The position numbers and the translations under genes were made by a program. From the NCBI RefSeq assembly GCF_003610375.1, contig NZ_RAPZ01000012.1:372001-436000 (forward strand): 64,000 bases of DNA, given 5' to 3'. Positions 9,068 to 17,300 of this stretch are shown here, one piece after another (position 1 is the stretch's first letter; each line of letters begins with the position of its first letter). The notes below the pieces were generated by a model. That model saw only the letters and a program-made list of their open reading frames with translations. It did no database searches and was not told the origin of the DNA. Source of the stretch: Sphingomonas sp. PP-CC-1A-547 (lineage in GTDB: Bacteria > Pseudomonadota > Alphaproteobacteria > Sphingomonadales > Sphingomonadaceae).

Positions 9068-9582
9068 AATGCGATCCGGCGAAGGATCAACTTGTTATAT
9101 TCGTTGACCAAGGTCCCGAGGCGCGGTGTCCCCGGCACCCCGTCGCCGAGAATCACGACGTTCCTGTCGAGCGCCGCCGCCAGTTCCATTCGGGCGCGCG
9201 CGACGTGCCAATCCGAGGTCACCAGCCGCACCGACCGGTATTTGTGCACGCGCACCCACTGCGCGGTTTCCTCGGCGTTCGAGCGCGTATCGACCGCGTC
9301 CGCGCCGAGATCGATGCAGCACGCGAACAACGCGGGCGACGTGCGATACTCAAGCGCGAGATCGATCGGCCGCACCCCCGGCGCGACTCCCGTCACGAGC
9401 ATCCGCTTCGCCTGGTGATCGCGGAGCAGCGCGATGCCGCGATCGATCCGCCCTGCCCCGCCGGTCGGCACGACGATCGCATCCGAGGTGAACCCGTCGA
9501 GCGGTTTCGGCAGCAGCAGCATGAACAGCGCGAACCCGAACGCCCAGGCGAGCGCCATGATGCCGAACAGCCGGACGATCAC
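9046..9582 (-). CDS. YdcF/ElyC/SanA-family (DUF218) envelope protein
   Basis: This 178-residue protein has an N-terminal membrane anchor (MIVRLFGIMALAWAFGFALF). The DUF218 fold follows, with AIVVPTGGAGRIDRG, the EET motif in SNAEETAQWV, and the family signature TSDWHVARA. Relatives (ElyC, SanA, YdcF) are envelope proteins linked to peptidoglycan or lipid-carrier recycling; the reaction is not established. It starts with GTG, overlapping the ftsX stop by 4 bases (GTGA), and overlaps plsC by 22 bases. Operon position with cell-division and phospholipid genes supports an envelope role. Confidence 0.85.
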   Translation of the reverse strand: MIVRLFGIMALAWAFGFALFMLLLPKPLDGFTSDAIVVPTGGAGRIDRGIALLRDHQAKRMLVTGVAPGVRPIDLALEYRTSPALFACCIDLGADAVDTRSNAEETAQWVRVHKYRSVRLVTSDWHVARARMELAAALDRNVVILGDGVPGTPRLGTLVNEYNKLILRRIALWIGFGG

Positions 9583-10478
9583 AGGATATGCCTCAGCGCG
9601 CGAACGATCGTCACACGGGCGGCGAGCGTGGCGAGGACGACGAACGCGATCGGCAGTATCGCCAGCGCCACCCAGTCGACTCCGCCCAGCGTCACCCCGC
9701 CGAGCAGTTCCGAACCCAGTCCGTGCAACCGGATGCCGACGAACGCGACCACCAGCAACGCCGCGACACCGCCGCCGAGTCCGCCGATGGTCGCGTCGAG
9801 CGCGATCCGCCGCTGGAACAGCCGCGCGACCTGGAGATCGGTCGAGCCGAGTATGTGCATGACCGCGATCGTCTCGCGGTGCGTCTCCAGCCCCGCGCGC
9901 GCGGCCAGCACGACGACCGCGGCGGTCGCGCTTGCCATCAGCAGGACCAGCGCCAGTGCGAGAAACGTCAGCGAGCGCATCACGTCGTTGACCGGCGACA
10001 TCCAGCTTTCGTGGCGGTCGACGCGGACGATCGGGCTCAGGCGGCGGACACTGGTCGCGACCCGCGTGGCGGCCGACTTGTCCTGGTTGGCGAGGTCGAC
10101 GTCGATCATCGCGGGCACGGGCAATTGCGGGTCCGCGCCATCGGACCCGAGCCAGGGTTGCAGCAGCCGGGTAAGCTCGGCGCGATCGACCGGTGTCGCG
10201 GTCGCGACCGCCGGCATCGTCTTCAACGCAGCCAGCACTCGAGCAGCAACCGCGTTACGGCGGATCGGATCGCCATCGACGACCTGCACCGTCAACCGCC
10301 CAACGAGCTGCCGATCCAGCAACCGCGCCGCGCCGGCCGTCGCCAGTCCCAGGGCCGCCGCGAGCATCGTCAGGAACAACATGATCGCCATCACCCACGT
10401 CATCGCGCGCAGGCCACCGGCTTCGTCGAGCACGCGGCGTTCGGCCGACGACCGGGCTTTGGTGCCGCGACTCATCAT
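9579..10478 (-). CDS. ftsX: Cell division protein FtsX
   Basis: FtsX is the membrane partner of the ATPase FtsE and controls peptidoglycan hydrolases at the septum. The 299-residue product has four hydrophobic segments: one after the N-terminal tail (MTWVMAIMLFLTMLAAALGL), and three in the C-terminal half. A periplasmic domain lies between the first two, which is the FtsX topology. The start ATG overlaps the ftsE stop (ATGA). Sequence conservation of FtsX is weak, so the call rests on topology plus adjacency to ftsE. Confidence 0.88.
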   Translation of the reverse strand: MMSRGTKARSSAERRVLDEAGGLRAMTWVMAIMLFLTMLAAALGLATAGAARLLDRQLVGRLTVQVVDGDPIRRNAVAARVLAALKTMPAVATATPVDRAELTRLLQPWLGSDGADPQLPVPAMIDVDLANQDKSAATRVATSVRRLSPIVRVDRHESWMSPVNDVMRSLTFLALALVLLMASATAAVVVLAARAGLETHRETIAVMHILGSTDLQVARLFQRRIALDATIGGLGGGVAALLVVAFVGIRLHGLGSELLGGVTLGGVDWVALAILPIAFVVLATLAARVTIVRALRHIL

Positions 10479-11191
10479 TCGGGCCGCGTCGGTGGATAGC
10501 GCAGCGAACCGGTCGGATCGAGCAATCGCCCGCGATCGAGCCGCATCATCTGCGCCCCCGGGATCCGCCCGAGCAGATGGAAGTCATGCGTCGCGACCAC
10601 CACGGTCGTACCCAGCTTGTTGAGCGATTCGAACAGGTGCAGCAGTCGCTCGGCCATGTCGGGATCGACGTTGCCGGTCGGCTCGTCCGCGACCAGGATC
10701 TCGGGGCGCGCGATCACCGCGCGGGCGATCGCGACGCGCTGCTGCTCGCCGCCCGATAGTGTTGCCGGCCGCGCATCCGCACGCTCGGTCAGCCCGACCC
10801 AGGCGAGCATCTCGCGCACCGGTTGCTCGATGTCCGCCTCTGGCATCCCCGCCACACGCAACGGCAGCGCGATATTGTCCCAGGTCGACAGATGTGGGAC
10901 CAGCCGGAAATCCTGGAAGACCACGCCGATCCGCCGCCGAAACCCGGGCAACCGATCGCGCGACAACACCACCGCGTCCTCGCCGAACAGCCGGATCACG
11001 CCGCGTGTCGGGCGCTGTGCGAGATAGAGAAGCTTGAGCAGCGAGGTTTTCCCCGCGCCGCTCGCACCGGTCAGGAAATAGAACGCGCCGCTGCGCAGCG
11101 TGAAGCTGAGGTCCGCCAGCGTCTCTGGCCCTGCATCAGGGCCCGTGCCGTAGCGAAGCCCGACGTTTTCGAATTGGACGATATTCGCCAT
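10475..11191 (-). CDS. ftsE: Cell division ATP-binding protein FtsE
   Basis: FtsE is the ABC ATPase that drives FtsX at the divisome. The 238-residue product has Walker [11 protein letters not shown], the ABC signature [14 protein letters not shown], Walker [13 protein letters not shown], and the H-loop [11 protein letters not shown]. The ATG at 11191 begins the ABC fold ([15 protein letters not shown]). The same frame stays open a further 696 codons across the opposite strand of the zinc-ribbon and MATE genes; that extension is not coding. It is the first gene of ftsE-ftsX-ydcF-plsC and diverges from the zinc-ribbon gene, leaving a 165-base promoter region. Confidence 0.95.
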   Translation of the reverse strand: MANIVQFENVGLRYGTGPDAGPETLADLSFTLRSGAFYFLTGASGAGKTSLLKLLYLAQRPTRGVIRLFGEDAVVLSRDRLPGFRRRIGVVFQDFRLVPHLSTWDNIALPLRVAGMPEADIEQPVREMLAWVGLTERADARPATLSGGEQQRVAIARAVIARPEILVADEPTGNVDPDMAERLLHLFESLNKLGTTVVVATHDFHLLGRIPGAQMMRLDRGRLLDPTGSLRYPPTRPE

Positions 11192-11356
11192 GACGTGGTT
11201 GCGCCCGCTCTCGCCCGCTTGATGCCCGTGCCAATGCCCGTATCGGCGCTTTCGCATGAAAGCGCGCGCCGCTTCAAGCTTGCCACATATGCGGGCCGCG
11301 TGCTTATTCGGCATGAGATACGGTCGCGCTCCGGCGGCCGCTGGTGAAGCGTACCC

Positions 11357-12124
11357 ATGATCCTCCAATGTCCCGAGTGCAGCACGCGCTATCTGGTCCC
11401 CGACAGCGCGATCGGGACCGAAGGGCGCACCGTGCGCTGCGCCAGTTGCAAGCATAGCTGGTTCCAGGCCGCCGCACCGGACGTCGAGGATGCGCTGGAG
11501 ATCCCGGAGCCGACGCCACTCGCCCCCGCACCACCACCGCTCGCCCCGCTGGCGCGGCCGCCGATCGTGGAGCCGGCCGAACGGTTCGCGCCGTTCGCCC
11601 CCGCCGCACCGATCGCGCCCGAGCCTGCGGTCTTGGCACCCACATTCGTTCCGCCGGCAACGCCGCAGATCGAGAACCTGCCCGTTCGCCTGCGTCGCAA
11701 CACGACGCGGCGCTGGACGATCGTCGCGGTGCTGGCCGGGCTGCTGATGCTGATCGCGGCGGGCGCGATCGTGTATCTCGGTGCACCCGGCGTCGCGGCG
11801 AAGCTTGGGTTCGGGACCGGCAGCGACGAGACGCCGTTGCGGTTGCGCGACAATCCGATCGAACGGCGCGAGCTCGACAACGGTTCGGAACTGTTCGCGG
11901 TGAGCGGCCAGGTGACCAACCCGTCCGACCAGCGCCAGCGCGTGCCCGACATCCGCGCCGAACTCCGCGATGCGCAGGGGCGGCTGGTATACAGCTGGAC
12001 GATCACCCCGCAGCAGCGAACGCTGGCGCCGGGCGGTGCGATCGATTTCAACTCCGCGACGCTGAACGTGCCCGCGAACTCCAAGCGGCTCGAGTTGAGC
12101 TTTGCCGGCGAGGCGACGCGCTAG
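11357..12124 (+). CDS. MJ0042-type zinc-ribbon membrane protein
   Basis: This 255-residue protein begins with an MJ0042-type zinc finger: Cys5, Cys8, Cys28 and Cys31, with the typical VRCASCKHSWFQ ending. A Pro/Ala-rich linker follows, then a single membrane helix at about residues 118-142 and a C-terminal domain of the DUF3426 kind (ELFAVSGQVTNPSDQRQRVP). The zinc ribbon is cytosolic and the C-terminal part probably periplasmic. Function is not known. It diverges from ftsE, as in other alphaproteobacteria, and its end overlaps the MATE gene by 4 bases. Confidence 0.85.
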   Translation: MILQCPECSTRYLVPDSAIGTEGRTVRCASCKHSWFQAAAPDVEDALEIPEPTPLAPAPPPLAPLARPPIVEPAERFAPFAPAAPIAPEPAVLAPTFVPPATPQIENLPVRLRRNTTRRWTIVAVLAGLLMLIAAGAIVYLGAPGVAAKLGFGTGSDETPLRLRDNPIERRELDNGSELFAVSGQVTNPSDQRQRVPDIRAELRDAQGRLVYSWTITPQQRTLAPGGAIDFNSATLNVPANSKRLELSFAGEATR

Positions 12125-13485
12125 GCGCGCCGCAAACGCCGACTTACGATCCAGAACCGCGCGCCGTGCAACAGCGCGGCGGTCAGCATCCCCAGCCCGG
12201 AGGCATAGACCAGCCCCATCGGCCCCACGCCAGCGCGCACAAGCCACCAGCCCGCGCCACCGGTGACGATGAAATACGCTACGATGCTGTTCACGCCCGC
12301 CACGACCTGATCGCCGAGCGAGCGGAGCGCGTAGACCAGTACCACCTGCGCGCCGTCGAACAGGATGAACGGCGCCCACACCGGCAGCATCGCCAGCGCG
12401 ACCGCATGAGTCGCGGCATCGGCCGGAAACGCCGCGACGATCGGCCCCCGCGCGACGATCAGCACGATCCCGCACACACCCAGCGCGAGCATCGACAGCC
12501 CGGTCGCGATCAGCGCGCGCGAGATACCGGCCTTGGGATCCCCCTCGCCCACCGCATTGCCGACACGGACGCCACACGCGGAGCCAAGCCCAAGCGCCAA
12601 CCCGAACGTGACGTTGTGAACCGAGAACACGATCTGGAACGCGTGCGCGACGTCGTCGCCGAACTGCGTCGACAATGCGATCAGAAGCGAGAAGCCGGCA
12701 AGCTCCAGACCGGACGCAACGGCTGGCACGATCCCGAACACCGCCAGCGCCGCGATCCCGGCTGGCACGCCGCGCCATGCGGCCAGATCGATTCGCCGAA
12801 CGCCGCGTTCCTTTGCGCGCGGCAAGGTCAGCGCCGCGGCGATCATCCCGACCGCCCCCAATCCCGACGCGATCGCGGTGGCCGTCGCTGCCCCGACCGC
12901 CCCCATCGCCGGCAGCCCGAGATGACCGCCCGACATCGCCCAGGCGAGCATCGCGTTCAGCGGAAGAATCGACAGATTCACCACCGCGACACGGCGCGGC
13001 CGGCTGGCGCCCTCCAGGAAGAAGCTCGCGGCGACGATCATCAACTGCGGCGGATAGGTGAACGCCATGACCCGCACGACCCGCCCGGCCGGCTCGACCA
13101 GCGCGGGCGCGACGCCGATCCCGGCGAGCATCGCGTCCGCGAACACGAACATCACGCCGCCGACCACCAGCCCGAGCAGCAGCCCCAGCACCAGTCCTTC
13201 GCGAAGTACCTGCCCGGTCCGCGGCAGATCCCCTGCCCCGTCGGCGCGCGCGGTATGAACGAGCACGCCCGACAGCCATGCGAGACCGGTGACGATCGCG
13301 ATGAACGTCAGCGACCGGCTCGCACCCAGCGCCGCAACCTCATGCGCGCCGACGAGGCCTACGACGATCACGTCGGTGACGTGCAGGATCGTCCAGTTGA
13401 GGCTGGTCAGCATCACCGGCCAGGCCAGCGCGAGGATGCGCCGCGTTTCGGCCTGCGTATCGGTCGAGAGAACGGGCACGAGCAT
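12121..13485 (-). CDS. MATE family efflux transporter
   Basis: This is a multidrug and toxic-compound exporter driven by an H+ or Na+ gradient. The product has about 12 hydrophobic helices in two similar halves. The first MATE helix is ILALAWPVMLTSLNWTILHVTDVIVVG. The second half shows the matching pattern ASGLELAGFSLLIALSTQFGDDVAH and ACGVRVGNAVGEGDP. The ATG at 13485 gives 454 residues; a TTG at 13539 would add 18. The substrate cannot be inferred. The end overlaps the convergent zinc-ribbon gene by 4 bases. Confidence 0.92.
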   Translation of the reverse strand: MLVPVLSTDTQAETRRILALAWPVMLTSLNWTILHVTDVIVVGLVGAHEVAALGASRSLTFIAIVTGLAWLSGVLVHTARADGAGDLPRTGQVLREGLVLGLLLGLVVGGVMFVFADAMLAGIGVAPALVEPAGRVVRVMAFTYPPQLMIVAASFFLEGASRPRRVAVVNLSILPLNAMLAWAMSGGHLGLPAMGAVGAATATAIASGLGAVGMIAAALTLPRAKERGVRRIDLAAWRGVPAGIAALAVFGIVPAVASGLELAGFSLLIALSTQFGDDVAHAFQIVFSVHNVTFGLALGLGSACGVRVGNAVGEGDPKAGISRALIATGLSMLALGVCGIVLIVARGPIVAAFPADAATHAVALAMLPVWAPFILFDGAQVVLVYALRSLGDQVVAGVNSIVAYFIVTGGAGWWLVRAGVGPMGLVYASGLGMLTAALLHGARFWIVSRRLRRA

Positions 13486-13597
13486 TGTTTGCGGTACTGG
13501 ACGAACGCTTTTTCGCAAAGGGCGTTGCGTAGCGTTCAAACCCTTGCTAGTGGCGCTCGCCTACCAGATGCCGGGTCCGCCCGGTGATGTTTCATGG

Positions 13598-13684
13598 GCG
13601 GCCATGGCGGAACTGGTAGACGCGCAACGTTGAGGTCGTTGTGGGCGAAAGCCCGTGGAAGTTCGAGTCTTCTTGGCCGCACCA
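13598..13684 (+). tRNA. tRNA-Leu (anticodon GAG)
   Basis: A long-variable-arm class II tRNA. The acceptor arm GCGGCCA pairs with TGGCCGC at 13674-13680, followed by discriminator A and an encoded CCA. The anticodon stem CAACG/CGTTG encloses loop TTGAGGT, giving anticodon GAG at 13632-13634. The variable arm is TGGGCGAAAGCCCG. A run of six T follows the CCA closely. Confidence 0.97.
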
Positions 13685-13762
13685 TTTTTTCAGATTAGCG
13701 TAAACACCCCCTTCGAGGGTCCCCCTTTCGCGGCCGTGCGTTGGGCTTGGCGGAGGCATTGC

Positions 13763-13915
13763 ATGAGTTCGATCGACGACACGATCATCGACACGCCCGA
13801 GGGCCCGATGACGTTTGCGCAGTGGAAGAAGAAGAACCCGGTCCAGCTGCCCTCGCGCCGGACCAAGGGGAAGAAGCTGCCCAACAAGGTGAAGCTGACC
13901 ACCGACGAGAAGTAG
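13763..13915 (+). CDS. Small basic protein, function unknown
   Basis: This 50-residue protein begins MSSIDDTIIDTPEGPMTFAQ and ends with a Lys-rich tail (TKGKKLPNKVKLTTDEK). A GGAGG ribosome site at 13752-13756 sits 6 bases before the ATG, which is good support for translation. The acidic head and basic tail suggest nucleic-acid or ribosome contact, but I do not recognise the family. It stands alone, 78 bases after tRNA-Leu. A family C repeat follows in the convergent gap. Confidence 0.7.
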   Translation: MSSIDDTIIDTPEGPMTFAQWKKKNPVQLPSRRTKGKKLPNKVKLTTDEK

Positions 13916-13958
13916 CAGTGGCTGGGGCTGGAGTGCCCGACCGATAAGCCGACGCGCG

Positions 13959-14066
13959 CCCCTCCCTGGAAGGGAGGGGTTGGGGATGGGTTGGCTAGCT
14001 TGTGTTACTCCGGTTCGGATTTTGCGGAAGCCGACCCACCCCCGGCCCCTCCCTTCCAGGGAGGGG
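13959..14066. repeat. Palindromic repeat, family C, copy 1
   Basis: A 108-base element between convergent genes. The left arm is CCCCTCCCTGGAAGGGAGGG and the right arm CCCCTCCCTTCCAGGGAGGG, each a self-complementary hairpin. Just inside lie TTGGGGATGGGTTGG on the left and CCGACCCACCCCC on the right, which pair across the element. Other copies are at 31301, 38956 and, inside thiD, 41504. Confidence 0.9.
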
Positions 14067-14093
14067 GGAAGATAGCGGAAGCGCTTTTGCCGC

Positions 14094-14345
14094 TCAGTGC
14101 TTCCCCGAACTCACTGCCCCCTGCCTTGCCCGAATCATCCGCGCCTGGAACTTCACGCGCTGCCAGAAGGTCGCGTCATCGAGGCGCCATTGGCGGATCG
14201 CCTGAGTCGCCAGCGTCTCGATCAGCGCCTCGCTGGTCGCCGCATCTTGCGCCGCAAACGCCCGTGCGAGGTCCTCGACGCACGGACCGTGGTCGGTGAA
14301 GTCGCGCGGCAGCGGCATGGGTATGGGCTGGCTCGGCATCGGCAT
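14094..14345 (-). CDS. Hypothetical protein at the end of the DUF11 operon
   Basis: This 83-residue protein begins with a Pro/Met-rich stretch (MPMPSQPIPMPLPRDF) and then a helical region (CVEDLARAFAAQDAATSEAL). It has no signal peptide or membrane segment. An AGGGAGAAAG ribosome site precedes the ATG, and the start lies 18 bases after the stop of the 1680-residue outer-membrane protein, so it is probably the last gene of that operon. I do not recognise the family. Confidence 0.62.
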   Translation of the reverse strand: MPMPSQPIPMPLPRDFTDHGPCVEDLARAFAAQDAATSEALIETLATQAIRQWRLDDATFWQRVKFQARMIRARQGAVSSGKH

Positions 14346-14363
14346 AGGTCTTTCTCCCTGTAA

Positions 14364-17300
14364 TTAACGTCGACCACCGAACAGCGCGCGCGTGGCGCCA
14401 CCGATCGTCGTCTGGTCGAACTTCAGCCGCATCGTGACGTACGGTCCCTGCCGCGTGTAGCGGTCGTCCTCGAAATCGCGGTCGCGGTAGCCGGACACAT
14501 TGTAGCCGGCGCTGATCCACGTGTTCTGCGCGGGCGACACGCCGACCGACGGCCCGCCGCTCCACGACCACGCACCACGCTCCCACGCATGCTGGACCGA
14601 ACCGCTGACGCCGATGTCGAACCGCGTGCCGACATCCTGGCGCAACTCGAACCCGGTTACGTCGATATACCCGTCATAGGTATCGTCGGCGAAGCGCCCG
14701 GCGACGTATTTCGCGCCGTAATACAGCGTCGCCTCGGTGCCGTGGCCAAGCCCTTCGGGGCCGGTGCGATAGTTGACCGCCAGGTTGTTGATGATCCGCG
14801 ACGTCACCTGATCGCCGCCACCATACGCCGGCACGCCGAGCGAATTGGAGTCCGAGAACCCGGCATCCGCGCTCTCATGCCGCAGCTCGAGCCGTTCGAG
14901 CACCGACCAGCGGCTGTCGAGCGGACGCAGCGCGAGCGCGATGTCGGCGGTGGCATAGGTCGCGACCGCACCGGTCTTGTCCGTGATCGTGTACCCCTTG
15001 ATACTCGACGCGAGCGTCTTGCCCTGCCCCAGCGTGCGCAGGAAGTTGGTGGTGATCCCCCAGCGATCGCCGCTGTCGGCGTTGCGGTATTCCAGGCGCC
15101 CGTTCACCGACCAGCGGGCCTGGCGATAGGTCGCCCCCAGCGTCACCGCGGCGTAATCGCCATTGGTCTGGTCCTGCCCGACATAGCCGCCCGAGGTGAC
15201 CGGCTGGAATGCATTGACCACCGCGCCGTCCGGAATTTGCCCCTTCAGCGTGTTGCTCGCGTCGAGCGTGCCGTCGACGGTCCAGTTCTTGCCAAGCGGC
15301 ACCGACTGACTGAGCCCGTATTGCGCATAGGTGCGCGCGCCGTTCTCGCCGATCGCCTGCTGGTTGAGCGTGCTCATCAGCTTGGCACCGGTCCAGGGGG
15401 CGACGTCGACGCCGAACTGCTTGGTATGCGCGACATAGCCGTCGCCGTTCGCGATTTCGTACCCGCCGATCAAGCGGATGCCGGGCTTGATCCGGTAGGC
15501 GAGCTGGATCTGGTGGCGGATCGGGAAGTCGACGCTGTCGCTGTCGCCACCGGGCGCGAACTGCGTCTGGCCGGTGAGCGTCACCGCATTGCCGAACAGC
15601 GCCTGCGTGCCGCCAACCGTCAGCAGCCGGCTGTCGCGGTTCTTGCCGTCCATGCCGCGATCCGATGCGAACTGGCCGCCGACGAAGATCGTGCCGGTGT
15701 CGCGGCGATATTCGAGGCGGGCCTCGCCGGCGGCGCGCGTGCCCGGGTTGGTCAACTGCTGCTGGTACCAGGCAACCCCGGTCACGCTCAGCCGATCGGT
15801 CAGCCGCAGTCGGCCGTCGAGCCCGAATTTGCGCGTGCCTGCCTCGACGAGGTTCTGCTGGCCGACGCCGAACGCGGTATCCTGCTGACGAGCATAGGCG
15901 AGCAGGTCGAGCTTGGTGCCGTGGTGATCGACCTCGGCCAGATAGGCGAGGCCCTGGCCAAGTCCGCCGCGACCGCCCTTGGCGATCTCGCCGCGCAGTT
16001 CGGTATTGGCGGTGACGTGCGCCTTGATGTCTGCGCCGAGCACGGTGGCCTTGCCGACGGTCTCGTCGCGGATGACCGCAGCGCCGACTTCGACGCGGCC
16101 GTTCGCGAGCTTGGTCGCGACGCGCGCAGCGGCCGCCAATTTCGCCGACCTGCCGCCCTCGACCTCGTAGTCAGCGACGATGAAGATCGGATTCAGGTTG
16201 CCGTCGCGGCTCAGGATCGGTTGGCGGAAGCGGACCGTGCCCATCGAGGTGTCGATGTCGTAATCGATGTGGCGGGTGAGTTCGGTGCTGGCGACGATCA
16301 GTTCGGAGCGGAAGCGATCGCGGGTTTCGAGCCGCAATTTATCGCTGTTCGGCACGATGTTACGCCCCGACAGGCGGTAGGGACCGCTCAGCCCGTTGCC
16401 CTGGATTTCGTCGCGCGAATAGAGCGTGTCGGTATGCGCGGCGAACCCGGTCGCACGCACTCGCTTGCCCTCATACGCGGTCTTGATGCCGTTGAGCGTG
16501 CGATTGTAGCGCGTCAGCTGCGTATCGGTGAAGCCGGTCTCGAAATCGCCGAACAGCGCGTAGAACTCACGACGCTCGAGCCGCAGGTACAGCTTCCGGC
16601 GGGTTGCCGCGTCATAGCCCTGGCGCGAGCCGTCGCCATAGACGGTGTAATAGCGGTCGGGGTCGATCGTGCCGAGCAGCCCGCGGTCGGGATCGTATTT
16701 GCGATCGCTGTCATAGGCGATCGTCGCCAGCCACGAGCCCTTGACGCGGCCCTTGGCATAGAAAGCGAGCTGGCCATCGGTGACGACGCTGTTCCGCTGC
16801 GACCGCGGCAGGCCCGACTGGCGCTTGCTGAGCATGTCGTAGCCGAGCGAGCCTGCGCCGAACCCGACTACGACCCAATCCTTTTGCGATGCGGCCAGCC
16901 AGGCGCGGACTTCGCTGCTGTGGACGATCTTGTCCTCGGTCAGCGAGACGATCGCGTGGACGGCGCCTGCCTGCGTGGTCGGCTGGAGCGCGATGAAGGC
17001 CAGACCGTCGTCGCCGACCACCTGCGCGGTAGTGGACGACCGCTCGCGACCGGCAAGCTGCCGGCCCTGTTCGAGTTCGGCCTCGATCGCCGCGGTATAG
17101 GGCTGGTCGACGGTGAAGGGGATCAGCGTGCCTGCGCGCACCGGACGGCCGGTCTTGTCGGTCACGCGCACCGCGATCAGCGGGCGGGTCAGGCCGTCGG
17201 CGACGAGGCGACTGCTGGCGGCATCGAACACCGCGCGGACCCCGGGCCCGGAGTAATGCACCACCCGGTCGAGCGTCTTCACGACGCTGCCGTCGGCGGC

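Noticed and set aside
10475-13279. A 934-codon minus-strand frame
   Set aside because: Only its last 239 codons are FtsE. The rest is Arg-rich antisense to the zinc-ribbon gene and out-of-frame MATE sequence.
13950-14070. CRISPR array among the repeats
   Set aside because: The repeats are dispersed palindromes, not regularly spaced direct repeats with unique spacers, and no cas gene is present.
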